Shown here piece by piece: positions 11,340 through 20,331 of a DNA stretch of 64,000 nucleotides. The stretch covers positions 1 to 64,000 of the forward strand of contig JAQGDQ010000748.1 of NCBI GenBank assembly GCA_030141605.1. Direction: 5' to 3'. Every line of letters starts with the position of its first letter. Within the stretch, counting starts at the first letter, position 1. Origin of the DNA: Tubiluchus corallicola (taxonomy: Eukaryota; Priapulida; Priapulimorpha; Priapulimorphida; Tubiluchidae). The notes below the pieces were generated by a model. That model ran no database searches and had not been told where the DNA came from. It saw nothing but the letters and a program-made list of their open reading frames with translations. The position numbers and the translations under genes are program-made.

Positions 11340-12374
11340 CTCCCGCTTCACTGCATATGATTGAATATCCTCTTCGCTCAAGTCTTTCATACTTCGCTTG
11401 AGCTCTGACTTGCCACCAACAAAATTGGTACCATTGTCGCAGACAACCTTTTCTGGCAAACCTCTGCGTGCAGCGAATCTTCGAAAGCTGTTAAGGAAGG
11501 ACTCTGTTTCCAGACTGTTGAGCTTCTCAATGTGCACCGCTCTAGTGGTAAAACAGGTATACAGACATCCATATCTCTTGACCACTGATCTGTTTAGCTT
11601 CACCTGAAAAGGACCGAACACATCGATGCCGACAGTGGTGAATGGTGGTTTGTCAGACTGAATTCTCTCTGGTGGCAAATCTGCCATGCACTGTATACAA
11701 GGCCTAGCATACAGTTTCCTGCAAGTCACACACAGCCGGATTATCTTGTTAACCATAGCTCTCCCTTTGATAATCCAGTACTTCTTCCTGATGTGATTTA
11801 AGACCCACTCTGTGGCCAGTTGTGCAAAGCTATGAGTATCTCGGATAATCGCTGAAGCTACTGGATGACCATACGGTATTATACATGGAGGCACAATGTC
11901 CGCATTAGACTGGCTTATTCTACCGTGTAAGCAAATGATGCCATTCTCATCCATGAAAGGAGCAAGCGGTTTAATTGAACTTGATTTATTAACACTGTCA
12001 CCTGATAATAACTGTTGATACTCTTTAGCAAACACCTGTGATTGCACCGACTTTATTATTATTTTCTCTGCATGATCAATCTCCTGGACAGATAGTCGTC
12101 CTTGACAAGCTGTGCTTCGTTTTTTAAGAACATTAATCAAGCGATGCCACCATGCCACAGCTCTCTTCATGCGGTACCAACTTGAGTAGTGATTAGCAAT
12201 CTTGAGTATCGGGTCTGTAAAGGTACTGCCATCAGCCTGATCTCCAGAAACTCCAGTAATATGACTATAGATATCAGTAAGCTTTCTTGGACCATTGTAT
12301 TTCTTGACCACTGGATCTGCCTCTGGTAGGCTACTAGAATCGATTACTTCTAGGCTCCATTCACTCTTGTGCAT
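11322..12374 (-). pseudogene. RNase H tail, integrase zinc-binding and catalytic core, truncated
   Basis: 350 codons in the same frame as the upstream gag-pol reading frame, separated from it by a single TAG. The N-terminal part (KSEWSLEVID) is the Pao linker after RNase H. An HHCC zinc-binding region follows (H...DTHSFAQLATEW, LCVTCRKLYARP, residues about 170-225), then the core Asp (VGIDVFGPF near 248) and the second Asp (VCDNGTNFVGG near 312). It ends prematurely at DWHF because of a frameshift in a T run. It would normally be released from the polyprotein by the element's protease. Confidence 0.88.
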
Positions 12375-15300
12375 CTACAGGAAACTTGGACCCTGGAACC
12401 ATTTCTGAACATCAAGCCTATTTACAACCTGGCCTCTAGAAAGTACATCTGCTGGGTTCTTTCTACTCCCAATGTAATGCCAATGATCTGGTTGTGACAG
12501 CTGGCGTATAGTGCTGATCCGATTGCCAACAAAAACATGAAATCTCCTGCTGTCATTTGCTATATACTTCAGCACTATCTCAGAGTCGCACCAGAAGTGT
12601 GAACCGTCAATCTTAATGTCCAGCTCTTTGCGTAGCAATGCATCCACTTTTACTGACAGAACTGCCGCCTGTAGCTCCAGGCGAGGAATTGTACACTGTT
12701 TTAGAGGTGCTACTTTGCTCTTGCTCATGACCAACTCTGTAAAAATAGCCCCTGCTTTGTTGATACATCGTATGTATGAGCAACTGCCATAAGCAAGCTG
12801 GCTGGCATCTGAGAAGTGGTGCAGCTCGATGACAGCATCATAGAACTCCGCAGGTTTTATACACCTAGGTCTCCGCAACTGACTTATACCTTCAAGCGAA
12901 AATAGCCATGTTCTCCATTGATAGTCAAGATCAGATGGGACAACTTCATCCCAAGACAGCCTATGTCGAGTTGCCTCCTGGAACAACAACTTTCCTGTTA
13001 AAACCAAAGGCCCAATTAGACCTAGAGGATCAAATATGGACGACACTATACTCAACATCTTCCTTCTGGAAATATTATCAGTTTGTAACAGTTTCTGGTC
13101 AATCACAAAGTAGAACTCATCTGACATGATACTCCATTTAACACCCAACACCCTTCCAGATGCTTCTGTTCCAAAATCTTTGACTTCCTTTGCTCGCTTA
13201 TGCTGTGGTATTTCGCAAAGCAACTCACTATCATTGACAACAAAAGCAGTTAAGTTGAAACCAGACCTCATCAAAACTTTTGGCACATCATGTATAACTG
13301 TGCGTGCTTCTTCAAGTGTGGCGGCTGATCTGAGACAGTCATCAACGTAGAATGACCTCATGACAATGTCCTTTATGACGGAGTCCACATGTTCGTACAT
13401 GACCGCACGTTGCAGAGCATAAGTGGAACTGGCTGCACACCAGATGCCACCAAATAAATGTGAAGTCATACGATAATGCACTACTACGTCACCATTCTTG
13501 TACCACAAGAAACGAAGTGCATCTCTGTCTTTCAGTGGTTTACGTACTTGATTGTACATTGCCTCTATATCAGCTTGAACCGCATAGGGATGCTGCCTGA
13601 AACGAAGAAGAACATGTAAAAGCTTATTGATGAGATCTGGACCTTGCTTGCATCGCTCATTCAAGGACCTTCCGTGAAATTTACTGGCACAGTTGAATAC
13701 TACTCTAAGCTTGCCTGGCTTCTTCTCTGTTATAACATCATGATGAGGCAAGTACCATATTCTTTCTGCGCTAAAAATGTCCTCTGCAGGCACGGGTTCT
13801 GCGTAACCATTCTCAAGAAGCTTGGTAATCTCATCATCATACCGCTGGAAAAGGTTTCTCTTATCGAGTCTCTTGACAAGTGACTTTAGGCACGCCTTTG
13901 CTACCACAAAATTATTTGGAAGTGGTTCATTTCTATCCTTCCATGGAATGGGTATCTCAAAGTGGCTATCCACCATGCAGCATTCTTCATCCCACATATC
14001 TACTACGGATTTGTCTTCTTGTGACCATGATGTATCATCTATGCCCTCATTTTCAATGTCCCAGATCTTCTGAACTTCCTCTTCAATTGATACGAGGGTA
14101 ACAAAATGAGAAATAGCTCTGTGACTGGCTTTAGAAGGAGCCGTGCTGCCGTTCAAACACCAACCAAACATTGTCCGCACAGCAAAGGGTTCTCCTCTCT
14201 TGCCTTTCCTGACATCCAAGGGAACAAGTGCTTCTGCATTATCTTGCCCAATCAATATGTCAGCGCCAGAACTCTGAAGATGCTTGCCAACAGGAAGTAC
14301 AATGTCGGAAAGATGTTTATACTTGCTGGTGTCCACTCCTTCACACTGGGCTGGTATTTTATCAACAACATAGACTCTTGACATACTGAGCGACTCTCCG
14401 GCACTAGACGAAATAGTAAGGCTAACCACTTCAGAAGATTTAATAGATGATCTATTCAGTGTCCTCAGTTGATAATCCTCCTTGCTGCCAGTTATTCCAA
14501 GCTGTCTAACCAACTTTCGAGAACAAAATGAACTGGTTGAACATGTGTCTAGAAGTGCTAGTGCTTGGCATGCATTATTGACTACTACCTGAACCACTGG
14601 CATACAAGTATTACCACGGGTAGAAGTACCGGCATTAGACACCATAACATCAGCACCCTCTGTAGTACTGGGCTCATCTACATGAATGTACATGGTATGT
14701 TTCTTGCCACATCCGCGTACCGAACAAACAGATTTCTTCCCACACCTCTCTGTCGTATGAGATGACAACAAACAGTTGTGGCATAACTTGAACCTCTGAA
14801 CAACGCCAAGTCTATCGTGAATATTCATCTTCTTGAATTGCTCACAGTGCCACAAGCGATGATGTTCACTGCAAAGAACACATGGTGGTTCTGGTTTAGC
14901 ATATGACTGCAATCTAGGATACCGCATTGGTGTAGGGTGTCCTTTGTTAGACCTGACACCATCCACAGCTGAAACAAAATTGGATGACCGTGTTGCACGT
15001 CTCTCATTTGAGTTACTCTGTTTCGTCATACTAAACTGGCCATAAACTGGATCATTGATATCTGCTGCAACATCTTTAACAAACTCCACCAGAGACATGA
15101 AACCTGGATACGCCCCAGTGTTCTTTTTCACCTCCAGCGCATGCTTCTTCCACTTGATTTGGATGTATGGTTGTAATCTTTGGACAATCTCTAAAATGAT
15201 GGTTTGAGAATCAACTTCCTGCAACTGATGTAATTGGCTCAAAATAACAACTGCATTACTCATTTCATCTGCTAGCTGCTGCACCTCTTGTGGAGATTTT

Positions 15301-16040
15301 ACTGGTTTACCATGCCTCATTTGCCTGACCAATTGCTCAGTCACAAGGTGTGAATTGCCAAACCTCTCTTCCAAAATTTCAATTGCCTTTCCATACCCCC
15401 TGTCTCCACCAATCAGCTGACACCCTCTAATGGCTTCCTTGGCTGGCCCATCAGTATACTGCATAAGCCTGGACAACTTGAGATAACTGTCAGCACAAAT
15501 ACAATCAACATTATGCTCAAATGCTTTAATGAACTGATGGTACTGAAGTGGATCTCCTTTAAAAGTCTGTAACTCAACTTTTGGCATGTTAAGCAAACTC
15601 AGCAACTCACCCCTGGTAATGTCGTCAGCACCAAATCCTGGACCAGCCCAACTGGCCTTCTTTACTGGTGACCCTACTGGAGACTTCTGTTTCACATCTG
15701 TAGTATACTGCTTTGCTAAATTCAGAACTGTGATGTAGTCTTCCTGCACCTTGTAGAAATAAGCATCACTGGTTTCCAAGTCATCCTCAGTCTCCAAAAT
15801 CTGATGATAAGAATCATGTGCTTTGGTGAACTCCTTGAAGATGCCCTTCAGTCTTTCAACTCTTTCAGCTAATTTTCCTGTATCATCTTCTGCTAGTAAC
15901 TGCTTCACCTGATTGACATCTTTAGTGACTGCCCTCTTGGCCTTTGACCTCGCATTCTTCAACTCAGCAGTCATGATGAAACGTTTTTTCACTGTAGAAA
16001 ACTGGCTATTTGTTTTACAGATTTTATTTTCATTTTCCAC
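12375..16040 (-). CDS. Bel/Pao gag-protease-RT-RNase H polyprotein
   Basis: 1221 codons. The Pao gag domain (LQTFKGDPLQYHQFIKAF) covers about residues 154-310. Two Cys/His clusters (CVLCSEHHRLWHC, CHNCLLSSHTTERC) lie at about 385-455. The retropepsin-like site LLDTCSTSSF is near 493, with Cys where Gly is usual. The RT spans about 750-950, with FYVDD near 898 as the catalytic Asp pair. RNase H starts with HHFSDASQLAYGS near 1076. The first ATG (16038-16040) is inside the 5' LTR; the next in-frame ATG (15972-15974, MTAELKN) is 18 bases inside the LTR boundary and is the more conventional start. The frame ends in TAG at 12375-12377, directly followed by ATG. Confidence 0.92.
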   Translation of the reverse strand: MENENKICKTNSQFSTVKKRFIMTAELKNARSKAKRAVTKDVNQVKQLLAEDDTGKLAERVERLKGIFKEFTKAHDSYHQILETEDDLETSDAYFYKVQEDYITVLNLAKQYTTDVKQKSPVGSPVKKASWAGPGFGADDITRGELLSLLNMPKVELQTFKGDPLQYHQFIKAFEHNVDCICADSYLKLSRLMQYTDGPAKEAIRGCQLIGGDRGYGKAIEILEERFGNSHLVTEQLVRQMRHGKPVKSPQEVQQLADEMSNAVVILSQLHQLQEVDSQTIILEIVQRLQPYIQIKWKKHALEVKKNTGAYPGFMSLVEFVKDVAADINDPVYGQFSMTKQSNSNERRATRSSNFVSAVDGVRSNKGHPTPMRYPRLQSYAKPEPPCVLCSEHHRLWHCEQFKKMNIHDRLGVVQRFKLCHNCLLSSHTTERCGKKSVCSVRGCGKKHTMYIHVDEPSTTEGADVMVSNAGTSTRGNTCMPVVQVVVNNACQALALLDTCSTSSFCSRKLVRQLGITGSKEDYQLRTLNRSSIKSSEVVSLTISSSAGESLSMSRVYVVDKIPAQCEGVDTSKYKHLSDIVLPVGKHLQSSGADILIGQDNAEALVPLDVRKGKRGEPFAVRTMFGWCLNGSTAPSKASHRAISHFVTLVSIEEEVQKIWDIENEGIDDTSWSQEDKSVVDMWDEECCMVDSHFEIPIPWKDRNEPLPNNFVVAKACLKSLVKRLDKRNLFQRYDDEITKLLENGYAEPVPAEDIFSAERIWYLPHHDVITEKKPGKLRVVFNCASKFHGRSLNERCKQGPDLINKLLHVLLRFRQHPYAVQADIEAMYNQVRKPLKDRDALRFLWYKNGDVVVHYRMTSHLFGGIWCAASSTYALQRAVMYEHVDSVIKDIVMRSFYVDDCLRSAATLEEARTVIHDVPKVLMRSGFNLTAFVVNDSELLCEIPQHKRAKEVKDFGTEASGRVLGVKWSIMSDEFYFVIDQKLLQTDNISRRKMLSIVSSIFDPLGLIGPLVLTGKLLFQEATRHRLSWDEVVPSDLDYQWRTWLFSLEGISQLRRPRCIKPAEFYDAVIELHHFSDASQLAYGSCSYIRCINKAGAIFTELVMSKSKVAPLKQCTIPRLELQAAVLSVKVDALLRKELDIKIDGSHFWCDSEIVLKYIANDSRRFHVFVGNRISTIRQLSQPDHWHYIGSRKNPADVLSRGQVVNRLDVQKWFQGPSFL

Positions 16041-16697
16041 TCATTGTAAAAAAGAAGAAGGTGAAAACTGCAATAGAACAAGAAAAAAAGAATATCAACA
16101 AAAATAAAGCAACAGTAAATGTGCGAGTAAATGAGAAACAAGCGTTAGCAAATTAACAACAAGCACACTGAAGCAGAAGATGATTCAAAATTAAACCATT
16201 ACATATGGCATTACAAAACAAACGCAAAAATTTGCTAACAAACAAACTTCCCAGCATATTCACAAATCAGCACGCACATGCACACACGTGCATGCCTACA
16301 CAAAAACACGCGCATACGCATGCACTTTAAACAGTTGCAAAAAATCAATAGTTAGGCAATGGCTAGAGATGAAAAGAATTATTATCAAATAAACACCAAC
16401 AGGAACTATTAAGCAAACAAATAAACTTACAAACGTTTGAGGATCTGTATAACAAATTTCAAGCCAATCTTCAGAAGTCACAAAGAGACATACTGGTTCT
16501 ACAACAGTGGCCTACTGAACTCACAACTACTATACTACTAAAACAGGATTTTTTCCTATTCTAAGGCTATCTAACCACTCAATACAAGAGCGGCCAAGCA
16601 TGTCAAACAAACTCTACAGGTAATGCAAAATGAATAAAGTCACTCTAGAATTAATACACCTGGCTTCACTGTACCCAAGCTAGCCTGAAAGATAACA
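15993..16697 (-). repeat. 5' LTR of the full-length Bel/Pao element
   Basis: 705 bp, same length as the 3' LTR with about 7 single-base differences by eye. The sequence just inside the LTR (GTGAAAAAACGTTTCATC on the minus strand) has no TGG-initial primer-binding site. Confidence 0.95.
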
Positions 16698-16702
16698 GTA
16701 TT

Positions 16703-18062
16703 CTTCATTATGTTGATACCTTTGACGTGATCGTGAATTTCTCTAAAAATTATGCAACTCATAAATTATTCGTTCACACCCGACTGACTCCATTTTCAAC
16801 AGTGGTGCAATTTACTCAACATTTTGGTTATTGTGCTTCTAAATACGGATCTATCACATTTTAGCAGTTAGTATTCTTTATGCATAATATCCTTTTTACT
16901 TTCTATCTAAAGTTTAATTTATCTTTAATACAAAAAAGTGTGGTTAAAGAACATGTCAAAATTTCTTTCATTTTTTTGTACGTAGTTTTGTGCACATTTT
17001 GCATAGTAATAACACTATTTTCTAGATGACAATAAATAAAGATCAACAAAGCAAGCTGAACATGAACAAAAACAAAAACTAAATCTGAATTAAGAAACTT
17101 TACTGTGTTTTGTGTTTCAGCAAAACTTATAACATTCATTGCAACTTGCACTGTACTGATTCTAAGACAAAAAACTTAAATTGCATCAAGTTACAAGATT
17201 CAGATACATCTGGTATTGAAAATTAAGCGAATTAAATATTCGGATTTGATTTGATTTTGAAAACTTCTAAAATGTGAGATTTGAATTCAATTTGATTATG
17301 GAAATGAAGCAAAATGAGCTTCGGATTCTATTTGGTTTAGGAAATTTAAGCTTCGTCCTACATCTAATAGCTAGCAGGATTTCAAGACGATGTTGACCAA
17401 ATTGTTCAAAGCTTAAAATGGTCTCGCTGATTTGTTCTCAAAGCAAAAAACATTGTAAAATGAAATTTTAATAAGGAAATTTAGTTCTCTTAGGAAATGT
17501 TTGCTTACTATGCAGACAGTTAAGTAATAAGACTACAAATCACACATAATAAAACTGCTAGGTTAGGTGCATACATAATACAAAGGAACGTTTGCTATAT
17601 TGAATATAAGTGTACTTTTCGGGGAATTGATCACAACCTGAATTACAGAAGAGTGCCATATAAATGCATTGTAGTAAAAGCATGCCAATGCTTAACGATC
17701 CTTATAAATTATACATAAATAACAACAGCTGTTTTATTTGTATAGTTATAGTTCAAAACATATTGAAATTGTTACATGGGATCAAAAGATGATTTATTAA
17801 CTTGTATTACTCTTGAGAATGGCTGCCAATAGATAACTAACATATTGAGTTTGTCTAAAGGTAATTAATCTCTTGACCCAGTTTAACAGTTTCAGTAAAT
17901 AATAATGGCAAATTAGGTTTAAAGTTGCATGTTGTATTGAGATCTGCAAAGAAAAATCGTATAATAATTTCGGCTTCTTGAATATGAAATGTAATCACTT
18001 TATTGTATGCACTTTTTGTACTATGCTTTTGAACGAGTTTGCTTATTTTCTGCTTTTTCCAG
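16703..18062. other. AT-rich intergenic DNA / upstream intron of the Gln-rich gene
   Basis: No coding signal recognised. The segment ends in a strong pyrimidine tract and CAG at 18060-18062, so at least its right part is probably a 5'-UTR intron of the next gene. Confidence 0.45.
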
Positions 18063-18081
18063 AAAATTGGCTTTTGCAAAA

Positions 18082-20331
18082 ATGGAGCATGTACAAATTA
18101 TTCACCAGTCTCTGGATGGTGTGCAGATGGTGCAACAGCAAATCGAGGGTGCACAGGTAATAGAACAACAAGTAGATGAGGGACAGATAGTGGAACAACA
18201 ACTTGATGATGGTCAGGTAATAGAGCAACAGCAGATGCTTGAACAACAGCTGGAAAATGAGCAGATGGTTCAAGATCAGTTGAATCATTCCCATGTGAGC
18301 AGTGGGCAAGTTGTAGAGCAGCAGTTAGATGGTGGTCAAATAATGACACAGCAGTTGGAAGGAGGGCACATGCAGGTACATGTTGTAGATGAAAATGGGC
18401 AGATTGTTGAGCAACAGATGAATGGCGGACCTGTGCATATTGTGGAGCGTCAGTTGGATGGAACTCATATAGTAAAACAGTTAGAAGATGGTCAAATTAT
18501 AGAACAACCTCTGCATGGAGTGCAGATAGTTGAACAGCAGTTAGATGGTCGACAAACTGTTGTGCAAACTATCACTGAACCCGCAGAAGCAAGCCGCATG
18601 GGTCAGGCAAACGAGGCTTTGGGTCAAGCCTATGAACAGTCTTCACAGCCAGAACTGGAAACAGCTATACACACCATTAATTTTGACGTTGAAAATGGTA
18701 CAGTATTATCCACGGATGCAGTTCTCATTGACGGCTTGGTTCCTAATCATGAGATGCTGGTATGCTTTGAATGCATGGCATGTGAGTCAAAGTTTGCAGA
18801 TGAAACTGAGTTCCTTTCGCACACACGAGCTGCTCATTGCTTAGTAACTTTAGTTGATCCAGAACAAGCTGCCTCGATGACAAATCGTGTTGGATTGCCA
18901 TTCCCTATTGAAAAGTGGAAACCAAAAACAGATTTTTTTGTACGTCCTGAAGGTGATGATGAAGACGAATACATTGTTGAGCGAAAACATGGTAACTTTT
19001 CTGTCAAGAGCCGGAAAAGAGCTTCTGATGCATTATCAGCTGGCGGTGCATCTAATTACGTTATTGAACGATTGCAGATGAGTGATATCATTGCAGCATT
19101 GAAGTCGTCTGGCAAAAAAACTGATAGTATTCCTTCTGTTAAATCTGTCGAGTTAGCTAAAGGCAAAAAACCTGTTCCAAGAAGATCAGCTGGTTCGAAG
19201 GGAATTACCATACCGAAATCAGCTCTGCGAGGGAAAGGTGATACCCGTGAATTTTCTCAAGAAGTTATTCTTGTTCCAATTGTAGGTGCTGATGGCAAAA
19301 ACCAAGATCCTGTTTTTCTTTTCAAGAATCCAAATGCACCTGTACCTGGATTCGTGCCAGCAGCAGATGAACCTATTATTGTTATGCAACAGGATTCGAA
19401 GAAGCAAACTCCAGCCCGCATAGTAGCAAGCAGAAGTGGTGATGCGACACAGGAAAGTAAGCCCAAAATGCAAATGTCAACCATTGGCACAATTGCATCT
19501 GCAAGCAGTGGAGCTGAGACTGGTGGAGGCACGAGCATTAATGCATCAGAAGACATCATTCAAGTTCCAGTCGTTTATACCCAAGCGGATCTTTCTTCAT
19601 CTGCTGCTGGTGAAGCCCAGAAGTTTGTTGTTCATGGAGATGGTGAAAATATGTCAGTTATAACACCACAGAAGAGTCAATCTCTGAAATCACCAAACAA
19701 AAGTCAGATCTCTGTATCACCAGTTAAACCAGTTAAAGTGTCTCCACCATTTCCTTCTATCAAAGTTTCTACATTAAAACCAGATGTTCAGACTGGAAAA
19801 CATTCAGGCATTCGAACTTTTACACTTCCTGTTAGTCAGTCGGGTAGTGACAGTGGTAGTGAAGGTTTATCGCCAGCTCGCGTGTCTGAATTGTTTCCTG
19901 GGAAATCATTTACCATCAAGCCGGAACCACTGGACATACCAACAGTTGTAATTGATTCACCATCAAGTAGAACTAGAGGAGTAAAACGCCGACGTCCACA
20001 GATATTTGAGATAAAACCAGTTAGATCTGAGGGTGGACAAGGTTATAGTATTTCTACTACTGAAGCTGCTACTGAAGAGCAGACAGGCGATGCAGAACCT
20101 AACATTAAACTGATGAAGTTAGCTGATACTGTTGTCTCTGCAGCACAGGATGAAAACACTGATATTCAGATGCAAGTTGCTGAGAAGCAAACTGATGACT
20201 TTGCTGAAGCTTTCCAAGAGGACGAAGCTGCATCAGCAGATACTGATAAAGGATCATATACTATAGGTCAAGTAGTTATTGGGGAGGAAGGGCAAATACC
20301 AATAACTACTGGACTGGGATCGCAAAGTTAA
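18082..20331 (+). CDS. Gln-rich 11-residue-repeat protein with one C2H2 zinc finger
   Basis: 749 aa from ATG 18082. I chose this start because a splice acceptor (TGCTTTTTCCAG, ending 18062) lies just upstream, so the frame before 18063 is probably intronic. Residues about 1-170 are a degenerate repeat of roughly 11 residues with the core GQIVEQQLDG, rich in Gln, Val/Ile and acidic residues. A single C2H2 finger follows near 228-253 (CMACESKFADETEFLSH, then H four residues on). The remainder is Ser/Pro-rich with basic patches, including VKRRRPQIF near 635, a likely nuclear signal. The composition suggests a nuclear, possibly transcription-related protein. No named family recognised. Confidence 0.85.
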   Translation: MEHVQIIHQSLDGVQMVQQQIEGAQVIEQQVDEGQIVEQQLDDGQVIEQQQMLEQQLENEQMVQDQLNHSHVSSGQVVEQQLDGGQIMTQQLEGGHMQVHVVDENGQIVEQQMNGGPVHIVERQLDGTHIVKQLEDGQIIEQPLHGVQIVEQQLDGRQTVVQTITEPAEASRMGQANEALGQAYEQSSQPELETAIHTINFDVENGTVLSTDAVLIDGLVPNHEMLVCFECMACESKFADETEFLSHTRAAHCLVTLVDPEQAASMTNRVGLPFPIEKWKPKTDFFVRPEGDDEDEYIVERKHGNFSVKSRKRASDALSAGGASNYVIERLQMSDIIAALKSSGKKTDSIPSVKSVELAKGKKPVPRRSAGSKGITIPKSALRGKGDTREFSQEVILVPIVGADGKNQDPVFLFKNPNAPVPGFVPAADEPIIVMQQDSKKQTPARIVASRSGDATQESKPKMQMSTIGTIASASSGAETGGGTSINASEDIIQVPVVYTQADLSSSAAGEAQKFVVHGDGENMSVITPQKSQSLKSPNKSQISVSPVKPVKVSPPFPSIKVSTLKPDVQTGKHSGIRTFTLPVSQSGSDSGSEGLSPARVSELFPGKSFTIKPEPLDIPTVVIDSPSSRTRGVKRRRPQIFEIKPVRSEGGQGYSISTTEAATEEQTGDAEPNIKLMKLADTVVSAAQDENTDIQMQVAEKQTDDFAEAFQEDEAASADTDKGSYTIGQVVIGEEGQIPITTGLGSQS

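Larger units (their letters stand above)
9994..16697 (-). mobile_element. Full-length Bel/Pao LTR retrotransposon, pol broken
   Basis: A 6.7-kb element bounded by two 705-bp LTRs and flanked by the 5-bp direct repeat GTATT (9989-9993 and 16698-16702), the target-site length typical of Bel/Pao. Domain order on the minus strand is gag, zinc knuckles, aspartic protease, RT, RNase H, integrase. Comparing the LTRs by eye gives about 7 substitutions in 705 bases (near 1%), so the insertion is recent. A polypurine tract GGTGGGGAG (complement of 10699-10707) abuts the 3' LTR. A stop codon, a frameshift and a deletion in the integrase region make this copy non-autonomous. Confidence 0.95.

Noticed and set aside
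10817-15007. Many 60-90 codon frames antisense or out of frame to the Bel/Pao polyprotein
   Set aside because: Shadows of the real minus-strand coding sequence.
18007-18081. Starting the zinc-finger protein at ATG 18007
   Set aside because: A strong splice acceptor ends at 18062, so the upstream codons are most likely intronic.
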